64,000 nucleotides of DNA from Palsa-360 sp963836145 (GTDB taxonomy: Bacteria > Acidobacteriota > Terriglobia > Acidiferrales > UBA7541): positions 46,614 through 110,613 of the forward strand of contig CAWIIJ010000013.1 of the NCBI GenBank assembly GCA_963836145.1. The letters are read 5' to 3'. Both the position numbers and the translations under genes were made by a program. How positions within the stretch are numbered: the first letter of the stretch is position 1; each line of letters begins with the position of its first letter. Below, piece by piece: positions 1 to 8,694 of the stretch. The notes beneath the pieces were generated by a model. That model saw nothing but the letters and a program-made list of their open reading frames with translations, was not told the DNA's origin and ran no database searches.

Positions 1-228
1 GGCATTATGCAGGACGTCGCCACAAGCTTGCGCAACCAATACAGCCTGGCATACTCGCCCAGTAACCAGGCGCTCGACGGTAAGTACCGCAAGATCAAAG
101 TGGAGTTGGTCGCGCCGGACGGGGGTCCGTTGACCGTGCTCGATCAAAAGGGAAAGAAGGTCAAGTTTCAGGTCTATGCCCGCCAGGGTTACACGGCACC
201 GAGCTCCAGCGTCGATTCCACCAAGTAG
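1..228 (+). CDS. VWFA-related acidobacterial-type protein, C-terminal end (partial)
   Basis: This is the 3' end of a gene that begins before the window; the open frame runs from base 1 to a TAG stop. The visible residues, around LRNQYSLAYSP and DGKYRKIKVEL, followed by a short strand ending in KFQVYARQGY, match the tail of the VWFA-related domain proteins that are abundant in Acidobacteriota. Those are usually secreted, with a von Willebrand factor A fold, and their function is mostly unknown. The family call rests on this tail only, because the metal-site region lies outside the window. Confidence 0.6.
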   Translation, partial: GIMQDVATSLRNQYSLAYSPSNQALDGKYRKIKVELVAPDGGPLTVLDQKGKKVKFQVYARQGYTAPSSSVDSTK

Positions 229-309
229 GATGGGCTTCAGTCGGTCTGCCCTCTGCAACAATCGCCAGTGTAGAATGAAACGGGACAGATATTTTTCCGT
301 CCTACAGGT

Positions 310-1473
310 ATGAAAGCATCCGCGCCCGCCAGCTTGCACCGCGCATCCGCGTACAGCAAAGTCCTCTGGATCGCCCCGCTGTTGATCGTGCTGATCGGGG
401 CGGGAACCTTTCCTCTGCGCTACGATTTGCGCAGCTATGTTTTTCTGAAGCAGTTTCTCAATCCTGGCGCTTCCGGCCTTCTCGTGAGAATGGAGGAACA
501 TCGTCTGGAAACGCAAGACATCATGCTACCGATGGCGCAGGGCGCCGTGCGAGCCAGGCTTTACGAGCCCATCGGGATCGTTCATCCCGCCGGCATGGTT
601 CTGGTGCACGGAATCCATCATCTGGGCATCGATGAACCGCGCCTCGTGAGTTTTGCGCGCGCGGCGGCCAGCGACGGGTTTTATGTGTTTACGCCGGAGA
701 TTGCGGCCTTGGCCGACTATCATGTCGATAGCGCGTCCATCCGTACGATTGGCGACTCCGCAACGTGGCTGCAGCAGAAGCTTGGCACCGGCCCGGTGAC
801 CATTGTCGGAGTAAGTTTCGCGGGGGGACTTTCTCTTCTGGCGGCGTGCGATCCGCGCTACGCTCCGCACATCCGCGCGCTGGTGCTCATGGGGGCATAC
901 GATAATCTTTCGCGGGTCTCGCGCTTTCTGGCCACCAGCGAGGCCGAACTCCCGGATGGCCGCCTGGAGCCGTATGCCGCGCACGATTACGGCGCCGCCG
1001 TGTTTGTGTATTCGCACCTCGAACAGTTCTTTCCGGCCGGCGATCTGCCCGTGGCGCACAACGCGCTGCGAGACTGGCTTTGGGAACGGCCAAGTGAAGC
1101 GCAAGCTTTTTTCCCGCAACTCAGCGCCGCCGGCCGCAATACCATGGAAGTTCTGATGGCTCGTCAAATCGGCCGTTTGCGCCCGCAATTATTGAGCGCG
1201 ATCCACGCTGACGACGCGCAATTGTCCGCCATATCGCCGGAGGGAAAGCTGGCCGCGCTGCGCGTTCCCGTGTTCCTCCTGCACGGTTCCACGGACGATA
1301 TTATCCCGTCCACGGAGACTCTCTGGCTGGAAAGGGATATTCCCAAGCGGGACCTGCGAGCCGCGCTGATCACCCCGGCGTTTTCGCACGTAGATCCGGA
1401 CAAGCACGCCCGATGGAGCGATCAGCTGCGATTGGTCGAATTCCTGGCCGGCGTTCTGCGCGCCGCGAATTAG
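310..1473 (+). CDS. Alpha/beta hydrolase with N-terminal membrane anchor
   Basis: The protein has 387 residues. A hydrophobic segment at about residues 19-35 is probably an uncleaved anchor or signal. The core shows VHGIHH (oxyanion region), the nucleophile elbow GVSFAGG with Ser as the likely nucleophile, and a late strand VFLLHGSTDDIIP supplying the acidic residue. A histidine near the end (FSHVDPDK) would complete the triad. The substrate cannot be named. The gene stands alone, 81 nt after the preceding gene. Its ribosome site is weak, so the start could lie slightly downstream. Confidence 0.75.
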   Translation: MKASAPASLHRASAYSKVLWIAPLLIVLIGAGTFPLRYDLRSYVFLKQFLNPGASGLLVRMEEHRLETQDIMLPMAQGAVRARLYEPIGIVHPAGMVLVHGIHHLGIDEPRLVSFARAAASDGFYVFTPEIAALADYHVDSASIRTIGDSATWLQQKLGTGPVTIVGVSFAGGLSLLAACDPRYAPHIRALVLMGAYDNLSRVSRFLATSEAELPDGRLEPYAAHDYGAAVFVYSHLEQFFPAGDLPVAHNALRDWLWERPSEAQAFFPQLSAAGRNTMEVLMARQIGRLRPQLLSAIHADDAQLSAISPEGKLAALRVPVFLLHGSTDDIIPSTETLWLERDIPKRDLRAALITPAFSHVDPDKHARWSDQLRLVEFLAGVLRAAN

Positions 1474-1630
1474 CTTCCACTGAAGTTTTGCCTGGGAGGC
1501 TTCGTCTTCCGTGCGGCGAATCTCGGCCCTGGTCCGTGTTTGATTTTTGATTTGAAACCTGCGCGCAAGGGTGTAGATATATCCCTTGCCTTATTCCCGT
1601 TTAAACGAAAATACACTTCGGAGGGTTGCG

Positions 1631-3067
1631 ATGCGCTGGAAATCTGTCTGGAAGCCTGTCTCGGTGTTCGCGGCATTGGTTTTGCTGGCGGGAAATTTTA
1701 TTGCGGCGTCCGCGCAAACCCGGCCGGAAGCGCCGCCCTTTGACGCCTCGCGCATGACTATGCAGCCTCCTCCTCCCGAGGGAGTCGTCATTCGCGCCGG
1801 GCGTTTGTTCGATCCTCGCACCGGAACAAACCTCCCGAACCAGGTGATCGTGGTTCAGGGCGACCGCATCGCCGAAGTGGGGCCGGCGGATCGGGTGAAG
1901 ATTCCGGCAGGGGCGCGCGTGATCGACCTGAGCGCGGCGACCGTTCTGCCAGGCCTCATCGACCGGCATGTGCACCTGATGCAGAACCAGGAACCGAACG
2001 ACGCCCGCGCTCTAATCGTGGGGCAGCATTACGCGCTGGCAGACTTGTTCGCGGGGTTCACGACGCTACAGGATCTGAATTCGCCTTTTACCTACGCGAC
2101 GGTGGAACTGCGGGACGCCATCAACAAGGGCATGATCGTCGGCCCGCGCTTGCAGGTCACAGGGCCCGCGCTCACTCCCAGAGGCGCCACCTACTATGCG
2201 GCGCCGTCCGAGGTAGGATCGTTCGGCCAGGTTCCTGGAATGCCCGTGTGGCAGAACTCGCAGAACGTCAATTCCCCGTGGCTGGCGCGCGCGGCCGTTC
2301 GCGAGCATTCGCATTACGGGACGGACTGGATCAAGGTTTACGACACGGAAGACTATGAAGGAAGCGGATACCCCGAGCCTCCCGGCGGGGGCGCATTCAT
2401 GCCGGACGGAAAAATGATCACTGTTCCTTCGCTGACGCTGGAGGAAAACCAGGCCATCGTCGACGAGGCGCACAAGCGGGGCTTGAAAGTTGCTTGCCAC
2501 GCATACGGCGGCGAAGGTTTACGCATCTGTCTGCAGGCGGGCGTTGACATGCCCATTCACGTAATCGTGGGCGTTACCGGAGCGCCGGGGCTGGACGACG
2601 AGACGATTCGACTCTTCAAGGTGCCTCTTTCGGATGGAACGCTTCGCCCCGTCAATCAAACACTCTGGGACCTGGCGGGGCTTCTGGACGAAATCGATAT
2701 GAAAGTGAGCGGCGGGAAAACCTCGCGCTTCCGCCTGACGGAGCTGAGTTTCAAGCGGCTCGTCGCCGCAGGTGTGACGGAAACCTTCGGCAGCGGCGCG
2801 TACACCGTTGGGCACGGCGTGCAGGCCTACCAGTTCCCGATTTACGTAAAATGGGGAATGTCACCGGCGCAAGCCTTGCGAATGGCCACGAGCGACGCCG
2901 CTGAAACCCTGAACTATGATTTGGGTAGAAAAATCGGGTACGTCGAAAAGGGAAGATTTGCCGATATCGTGGCTGTATCCGGCAATCCGCTCGAGGACAT
3001 CACCGAGATGCAGCGCGTGAAATTCGTGATGAAGGGCGGCGTCGTATACCGAAATGAGTTGAAGTAG
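1631..3067 (+). CDS. Secreted metal-dependent amidohydrolase
   Basis: The protein has 478 residues from ATG 1631. This start is preceded by a GGAGGG ribosome site and opens directly with a signal peptide (basic MRWKSVWK, then a hydrophobic core ending ASAQ); a TTG at 1586 in the same frame has no such support. The mature part carries the small beta-sandwich strand typical of imidazolonepropionase/prolidase-like amidohydrolases, then DRHVHLM at about residues 112-118 as the first metal-binding motif. A later histidine region (VACHAYGGEG) and the C-terminal ADIVAVSGNPLEDI segment also fit the family. It probably hydrolyses C-N bonds in small peptides or cyclic amides outside the cytoplasm. The substrate is unknown. 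Confidence 0.8.
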   Translation: MRWKSVWKPVSVFAALVLLAGNFIAASAQTRPEAPPFDASRMTMQPPPPEGVVIRAGRLFDPRTGTNLPNQVIVVQGDRIAEVGPADRVKIPAGARVIDLSAATVLPGLIDRHVHLMQNQEPNDARALIVGQHYALADLFAGFTTLQDLNSPFTYATVELRDAINKGMIVGPRLQVTGPALTPRGATYYAAPSEVGSFGQVPGMPVWQNSQNVNSPWLARAAVREHSHYGTDWIKVYDTEDYEGSGYPEPPGGGAFMPDGKMITVPSLTLEENQAIVDEAHKRGLKVACHAYGGEGLRICLQAGVDMPIHVIVGVTGAPGLDDETIRLFKVPLSDGTLRPVNQTLWDLAGLLDEIDMKVSGGKTSRFRLTELSFKRLVAAGVTETFGSGAYTVGHGVQAYQFPIYVKWGMSPAQALRMATSDAAETLNYDLGRKIGYVEKGRFADIVAVSGNPLEDITEMQRVKFVMKGGVVYRNELK

Positions 3068-3235
3068 AGAAAAGCGGTTTTCGATTGCCGATTAACGAAG
3101 AGACAGAAGAAACCGTGAGTCTCTCCCGCGGAATATTCGCTTCCCGTGCGGCGCCCCGATTGCACTTTGCCCAAAGTCCCGGAGGTAAGGCAGAACGTAG
3201 CTCACCATAAAAACCGTGAGGGAATGGGACGCAAT

Positions 3236-3350
3236 ATCCGAAGCCCCGCAGGGGCGCCACGCTGGGGTCACGGTGCGCCGCCCCTCCGGGGTCTTTGTCT
3301 TTTGCCCTCACACAGACCCACCACGACCAGGTCGGGGTGGGCTACGCTCT
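3236..3350. repeat. REP-like intergenic palindromic repeat
   Basis: The stretch between the amidohydrolase and the receptor terminator contains paired CCCCGCAGGGGCG and GCCCCTCCGGGG modules, then GTGGGCTACGCTCTTTCG. Such GC palindromes are a common style of dispersed intergenic repeat in Acidobacteriota. No gene was seen in the rest of 3068-3452. Only one copy lies in this window, so calling it a repeat family rests on general knowledge. Confidence 0.35.
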
Positions 3351-3452
3351 TTCGTCCGTGAAGGGAGTGGACAAGTTGACAGTCGCGATCCCTCGCCTCA
3401 TTCGACGAACACTAAGACGAACGATTAGACCAACATTTAACACACCACAAAC

Positions 3453-3493
3453 AGAAACGGGCGGGACAGCTAGGCGCTGTCCCGCCCGTTTCT
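3453..3493 (-). terminator. Strong intrinsic terminator hairpin of the TonB-type receptor gene
   Basis: Two 18-base arms (3453-3470 and 3476-3493) are perfectly complementary around a 5-base loop and contain GGGCGGGACAGC. Read on the minus strand, the hairpin is followed by a T-rich run (3440-3455 on the complement). It lies about 105 nt beyond the receptor stop codon, and the opposite strand offers no comparable T run. Confidence 0.7.
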
Positions 3494-3554
3494 CTTTACT
3501 AACCGTCGTCACCGGCAGTAGCCGAGGACGACCTATGGTTTTTCCAAGTCAGCG

Positions 3555-3589
3555 GCCGGTGCGAAGGAAGCGATTTCCCTCGCACCGGC
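3555..3589 (-). terminator. GC-rich stem-loop just after the receptor stop codon
   Basis: Arms GCCGGTGCGA (3555-3564) and TCGCACCGGC (3580-3589) pair perfectly, starting 8 nt beyond the receptor stop codon. No T run follows, so this may protect the mRNA 3' end rather than terminate. The strong terminator lies further on, at 3453-3493. Confidence 0.4.
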
Positions 3590-3597
3590 TGAACCGA

Positions 3598-6500
3598 CTA
3601 GAAGGTGAGTTTCAGCCCAACCTGCATCACGCGCTCGCTGCCCGAGCCGATGAGCGGGTTGCCGGCCGCGAAGTCCGGCGTCAAGAACGACGCGCCGAAC
3701 GGAGTGCCCGGACCGGGCGTATTGCCGGTGTTGACAGAGCTCGAGGCGCCAGACGGATTGGCGGCGATGGGGTGGTTGAGAACATTGAATACCTCCCATC
3801 GCGCCTGGAGTCCGTAGCGCTCCTTGAAGGTGAAGTTCTTGAAGATGGACATGTCCCAGTCCTTAAAGCCCTGGTCGCGGAGAATGTTGCGGCCCATGTT
3901 GCCGTAAGTTCCGAGGGCCGGAGGGACGATAAACGATTTGAGGTTGCTGGAAACGTAGCAACCTCCGGTTGCCAACGTGGCTGCGCTCGGAGCGGCAGCC
4001 GCGCACCCGGCGAGAGCCGTGGCCGTATCTGCAGCGTTTAGGGTTTGGGGCAGACCGTATGGGTTCGTGATTGTGCATGCACCCTTGAAGCAGTCTGCGA
4101 AGCTGTTCTTGCCAGACGGGAAGTCGGCAGGGTTCCCGAACAGATCCCAGCGGTCCGTATTTTCGCCAGTGCCGCTGAAGTTATCCGCAGGGTCATAGGT
4201 CTGCCAAGGCTGTGCGGTGGCGAACGTCACGATCGTGTTGATCTGCCAACCTTCCAGCAGCTGGCCGAAGCCCTTGATTCCCGGAATGTTGTAAGTGGCG
4301 GTAGCCGTCAAGCGGTGGCGAACGTCGAAATCGCTGGAGGCGTAGTCCTGAGCGATATTGGTGCTATCCTCGGGATTCAGGCCGAAGCGATTCAGTGATC
4401 CATTGTCCAGCCCGTGCGCGTACGTATAGCCGACGTTAAACAGCAGACCGTGGGACATACGCTTGGTAAGGGTGACTTGAAGGCTGTTGTAATTGGAATA
4501 ATCGTTGTTCCCAATCTGATAGATATACCCAAGATAGGGAAACTTGTTGAAGTACGGCCGAGCCTCCTGGGTCGCGTTGGACCCGGGCGTCGCTGTCGCG
4601 CAGGCGTCAGCCATCTGCGCAGCCGTGAGGCTGTTCAGGCAATACGCCGCGCCTAGCGGCGCCTGATTGATGTCCTGGAAACTCAGGAGCCGATAGCCGT
4701 GGTTGCCAACGTACTCGACTTCCAGTGAAAGGTTGGAACCGAAGGCGTGGGTCACTCCCAAATTATAGGTAACAACAAAGGGAAGTTTGAGATTCTGGTT
4801 AACGGCCATCAGGTCGCACGGCGCCGGAGCTCCTGCCACACCATCCCCGCACTTGATCCCTGCTCCCGAGCTTGGCAGCACGGTTTGTTGTCCACCTCCG
4901 CAAGCAGAGTTCGCAAACACCGGCCCAGCCGTGGTGCCCGGATCCCAGCAGAGCTGGCTCGGAGCGAAACCTGCCGAACCGAGTGTGATGTTGCCACCAC
5001 CGGATCCGGGACAAGTGATGGGAAGCAAGCCAGAAATACCGCAAGTGATCGTAGCTCCTGTCGGGGTGGCGTTGGTTGCCGTGGAACCATCGCCCTGCAT
5101 ATTGAATTGCCCGTCGAACGTTTCCAGAGTGTAGGTCTCGTGAATCATACCAACGCCCAGCCGGACGACGGTGTTGCCGTTGCCCCTGACATCCCAAGCC
5201 ATACCGAAGCGTGGCTCGAAATCAAAGGGGTCTGTCTTCCACATCGTGCCGTAGCCAGGCTGCCCTTGCTGAACCATGCCGGTCGGCGACGAGGGATCGA
5301 AGTTGCCGATGTTGTTGCTCCCATCCTTGTACGGCGTAAAGACGGTGTAGCGCATGCCAAGGTTAAGAATCACTCTTGGGGAGATGCGCCAGTCATCCTG
5401 GATGAATCCGGCATAGTCAAACGCGGTCAACTTTGCTTGAGGCTGGCCCGACAGAAGCGTTGCACCCGTAAGGGCTCCGGCGAAGAAGTCTTCGAGTGAG
5501 GTCGAGGTGCCCCCGAGCAACTGTCCACCGAAGAAATTGAAGCGGCCACGGCCGTTGTTATACACCGCCGCGTCGGCTTCGACGTGCGCAAGTTCGCCGC
5601 CGACTTTGATGGAGTGCTTACCGTGTTGGACGGAAACCGAGTCCTGAACGTCCCAATAGGGATTAGGTGTGAAGTACTGGGGCCGGTTAAACGCCGTACC
5701 AATGACCGGAGTGCCGCCATTGCCGAAGCCCGTGATGACAATGCTCGGGAGGCCGCCCGCGAGAGGATTTGTGACACCCGTATTAACCCCATAGGTGCTG
5801 GCGGGGCTGTTTACATCGACGTTGACGAAGTCAAACGTTGTGCGGTCGTAGCCAAACCTCGCTTCGTTCACCACAGTGGAATTGGGGGTGTAAACCCAGC
5901 TTGCGGTGATCGTTGTTGTCCTAATCGGCGCGTTATCCGTCGCCAGTTCGTTGGTGAAGGCGTGATCCTCTCCCGACGAATTGTAGTGGCCGTAGAAGAA
6001 CATGCCGTTGAAGGAATTCTTGTCATTGGGATGGTAGTCGAGTTTGCCAACGCCGTTATCGCTGGTATTGGTCGTTGGGAAAGTGCTCAGGAAACTGTTC
6101 GACGCGCCACTATTCGGGAAGAGATTACCGGTGCACGTTGGAGTCGCCCCGCCAGTGCATCCCGCCACTTTCATACTGACGGCGCTCAACGGAATCCGTG
6201 CAGTCTGTAGAGCGGAAATCGCGTCCACCATGCTCTTGCTCGGATCACCCACCGAGGCTGTCGCTGGAACCGCTATACCACCTACGAACCCGATGAGCGA
6301 ACGCAAGCCCTCGTAACCACCGAAGAAAAAGAGCTTATCCTTCTTGATGGGTCCACCCACAACGGCACCGAACTGCTGCAACTGCGCCGGCGTCTGCTGG
6401 CACGATCCGCTGACGACGATCGCGCAGCCTGAAATGGGATTTGCCACGTTGAAGACGTTCCGCGCATCCCAGTTTTGATAGCGGCCGAACGCATATGCGT

Positions 6501-7311
6501 CGCCGTGCAGGGAATTGGTTCCTGATTTGATGCCGACATTGACGATGGCGCCGGCCTTCCAACCATATTCAGCCTTGGGATTTTCCTGGAGGTTGAATTC
6601 CTGAATGGCGTCCACGGGCATGATTGTTGCGCCGTCCGTGAACGGGCTCGGCATATTGACCACCGGCCTGCCGTCAAAAAAATTGGCGTTGATGATGCCT
6701 TCGATGAGCCATACGGATTCATCTGGGCGCACACCGTTAGCGCTTTGTGTCCAGGGTCCGCCGCCAGGCTGCAGCATGACGCCAGGGCGCAAACCAAGCA
6801 AGTTCTGGTAGTCGCGGCCGTTCAAGGGCAGGTCGATGATGTCCGCATTCTCGAGGGTGCCGCCCATGGTGGCATTGGTGGTCTCGACCAGGGGAACTGC
6901 TTCCGTGACCGTAACCGTCTGGTTTTGCTCACCAGGCTGAACGACGAGGTCGACCCGAACTTCATGGCCGACTTCCAACGTGATACCCTGCCGTTCAATG
7001 CGCTTGAAGCCCTTAGCCTCGGCGCGGACTGTGTAATTTCCAGGAGTCAGGTTGGGGGCGTTATAGGCGCCCGCATCGTCCGTGGTTAAAGTTCGAGTGA
7101 TACCCCGTTCGGTATCGATGACGCTTACCGTGGCGCCAGCTACGACGCCGCCGCTTTGGTCTGTGATCGTTCCGAGAATTCGCCCGAAACTGCCTTGTGG
7201 AAACGCCGGCATGCAGAACAAAAGCGCGGCAAAAATACCACCCAGTAGTTGCACAACCTTCCTGCTCCGCGCGCCGCAACACCTCTTACATACCGCTATT
7301 GCTGAATTCAT
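3598..7311 (-). CDS. TonB-dependent receptor with N-terminal carboxypeptidase-regulatory (Cna-B-like) domain
   Basis: The protein has 1,237 residues from the ATG at 7311, which is preceded by GGAGGT six bases upstream and starts a signal peptide ending near AFPQG. In-frame codons further upstream lack this support. After the signal comes a beta-sandwich domain at about residues 45-125 (GRILGTITDQSGGVV, then NYTVRAEAKGF). A plug-like segment with DLPLNGRDYQNLLGLRPGV follows, then a long beta-barrel with many aromatic-ended strands and a final VGLKLTF. This is the Oar/SusC-like outer-membrane receptor type expanded in Acidobacteriota, probably for uptake of large organic ligands. The ligand is unknown. 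It is a single-gene unit with its own terminator. Confidence 0.85.
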   Translation of the reverse strand: MNSAIAVCKRCCGARSRKVVQLLGGIFAALLFCMPAFPQGSFGRILGTITDQSGGVVAGATVSVIDTERGITRTLTTDDAGAYNAPNLTPGNYTVRAEAKGFKRIERQGITLEVGHEVRVDLVVQPGEQNQTVTVTEAVPLVETTNATMGGTLENADIIDLPLNGRDYQNLLGLRPGVMLQPGGGPWTQSANGVRPDESVWLIEGIINANFFDGRPVVNMPSPFTDGATIMPVDAIQEFNLQENPKAEYGWKAGAIVNVGIKSGTNSLHGDAYAFGRYQNWDARNVFNVANPISGCAIVVSGSCQQTPAQLQQFGAVVGGPIKKDKLFFFGGYEGLRSLIGFVGGIAVPATASVGDPSKSMVDAISALQTARIPLSAVSMKVAGCTGGATPTCTGNLFPNSGASNSFLSTFPTTNTSDNGVGKLDYHPNDKNSFNGMFFYGHYNSSGEDHAFTNELATDNAPIRTTTITASWVYTPNSTVVNEARFGYDRTTFDFVNVDVNSPASTYGVNTGVTNPLAGGLPSIVITGFGNGGTPVIGTAFNRPQYFTPNPYWDVQDSVSVQHGKHSIKVGGELAHVEADAAVYNNGRGRFNFFGGQLLGGTSTSLEDFFAGALTGATLLSGQPQAKLTAFDYAGFIQDDWRISPRVILNLGMRYTVFTPYKDGSNNIGNFDPSSPTGMVQQGQPGYGTMWKTDPFDFEPRFGMAWDVRGNGNTVVRLGVGMIHETYTLETFDGQFNMQGDGSTATNATPTGATITCGISGLLPITCPGSGGGNITLGSAGFAPSQLCWDPGTTAGPVFANSACGGGQQTVLPSSGAGIKCGDGVAGAPAPCDLMAVNQNLKLPFVVTYNLGVTHAFGSNLSLEVEYVGNHGYRLLSFQDINQAPLGAAYCLNSLTAAQMADACATATPGSNATQEARPYFNKFPYLGYIYQIGNNDYSNYNSLQVTLTKRMSHGLLFNVGYTYAHGLDNGSLNRFGLNPEDSTNIAQDYASSDFDVRHRLTATATYNIPGIKGFGQLLEGWQINTIVTFATAQPWQTYDPADNFSGTGENTDRWDLFGNPADFPSGKNSFADCFKGACTITNPYGLPQTLNAADTATALAGCAAAAPSAATLATGGCYVSSNLKSFIVPPALGTYGNMGRNILRDQGFKDWDMSIFKNFTFKERYGLQARWEVFNVLNHPIAANPSGASSSVNTGNTPGPGTPFGASFLTPDFAAGNPLIGSGSERVMQVGLKLTF

Positions 7312-7708
7312 TTCTGGACCTCCAGTCCAAGACTGTCCAATAAATCGCATCTGAATCTGGCCCCGTACCCCACCCAAAAAACCCGGTTCCAAACAATCAA
7401 ATACGGGAAATACCAAAAAGCAGCCTTGGCATTTCCAGCCCTGGCGGCTCCTTGAAATCCGACACCGCGTCCTTTCCCAGATGGTTTCGGCTTAGCCGAC
7501 CCCAACTTCATATTCGGGATAAATATCAGAATAAATAGTGGATGGCTTCGGATGGAGGCGCACCGCGCAGTCCTCGACGAATTGCGAGTCTGGCCGCACG
7601 CTTTTCCCGGTGATCACGACCCCTGGCACCGTCTACCATCCCCCACTGGGACGTTACTGCTTGTACAATAACGCGAGGGCACCTACCCACTCTTCTGATA
7701 TGAGCGGG

Positions 7709-7737
7709 ATTCTTATTCCATACTCGCGAACAGTCAA
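7709..7737 (-). promoter_or_regulatory. Candidate sigma-70-like promoter upstream of the receptor
   Basis: On the minus strand TTGACT is followed after 17 bases by AAGAAT, and an A-rich run lies just upstream of the -35. It would leave a leader of about 400 nt before the receptor start, which is long, so the call is weak. The rest of 7312-7956 has no recognisable gene. Confidence 0.25.
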
Positions 7738-7956
7738 GTCTTTTTTTGTCGAATGCAGGGCCGGCTACAGGAAGCAATGTACGCTTCCGGACACAGGCTG
7801 TGGATAAACCGAGGCACACCGCGCGCGGCGCTGCCGGGGCCGTGCGGCAGTCAGCGATTTTACACGCGATTTTCTAGGTCTGGAAAAGAGCGATGCCGGG
7901 CTTACGTCCGAACGCGGCGAGATAAAAAAAGAATAAAATCCTCCTCCGAAAATTGC

Positions 7957-8634
7957 CTATTCGGCCGTGCCCAGCGGAAGGAAGTACTGCGTGCCCTTGA
8001 CCGGTTCCTGCAGGCGGCGAAGCAGTTGCTGGAGGTCGGCGTTGCGCTCGACGAAATCGATCTCCGAAGTGTTGATGACCAGCAAGTCGGACGAAGAATA
8101 ACGAAAGAAGAAATGCTCGTAGGCGCGGACTACCTCCTCAAGGTAGGCGCGAGAGATCTGTTTTTCCGCGGCCGATTTTTTCCTGGCGATGCGCTCGCGC
8201 AGCACTTCGGGCGTGGCCTGGAGATAGATCACCAGATCGGGCGGCTTCAGCGACTCCGCAAACATCTCAAAGTACCGCTCGTAGAGCTTCAATTCTTCAT
8301 TGTCCAGATTGATGTAGGCAAAGATTTTGTCTTTCTCGAATAAAAAATCGGAAACCAAAGGGGCCGCGTCGCTCTGTTGCGCTTCCATCAAGCGCTGGCG
8401 CCGCTCGATCAGAAAATAAAACTGCGCACGGAAGGCAGCGCCGGGCTTTTCGCGGTAGAAATCGGCGAGAAACGGATTGTCTTCGGGATCGAACGCGCGC
8501 CGCGCATGCAACCGCTCCGCCAGAACGCGGGCCAGCGTGGATTTACCGACGCGGATCGGGCCTTCGATGGCGATGGAGCGCGGCGGCTCGAAGGCGGGAG
8601 TCGCTTGGGGAGCGGCGGATGAAGATTGCGGCAT
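7957..8634 (-). CDS. Deoxynucleoside kinase family protein
   Basis: The protein has 225 residues. The P-loop GPIRVGKST lies at about residues 25-33 and is preceded by the strand IAIEG, which together are typical of deoxyadenosine/deoxyguanosine/deoxycytidine kinases. Further family marks are an LxERIARKKSAAE segment, which looks like the arginine-rich lid, and DLVIYLQATPEVL, which is the conserved strand before the lid. It would phosphorylate deoxynucleosides for salvage in the cytoplasm. Base specificity cannot be read from sequence alone. It lies 60 nt downstream of the histidine kinase gene on the same strand and may be co-transcribed with it. Confidence 0.85.
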   Translation of the reverse strand: MPQSSSAAPQATPAFEPPRSIAIEGPIRVGKSTLARVLAERLHARRAFDPEDNPFLADFYREKPGAAFRAQFYFLIERRQRLMEAQQSDAAPLVSDFLFEKDKIFAYINLDNEELKLYERYFEMFAESLKPPDLVIYLQATPEVLRERIARKKSAAEKQISRAYLEEVVRAYEHFFFRYSSSDLLVINTSEIDFVERNADLQQLLRRLQEPVKGTQYFLPLGTAE

Positions 8635-8694
8635 GGCCCCGAAATTATAGCCGAAAGTCGCGGAATTGCGCTGCGGCGTCCAGCATCGCAGCTC

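Noticed and set aside
3295..4041. A 248-codon plus-strand open frame
   Set aside because: It runs through the REP-like repeat and terminator and then lies antisense to the TonB-type receptor, with Arg/Ala-rich low-information text and no family motif.
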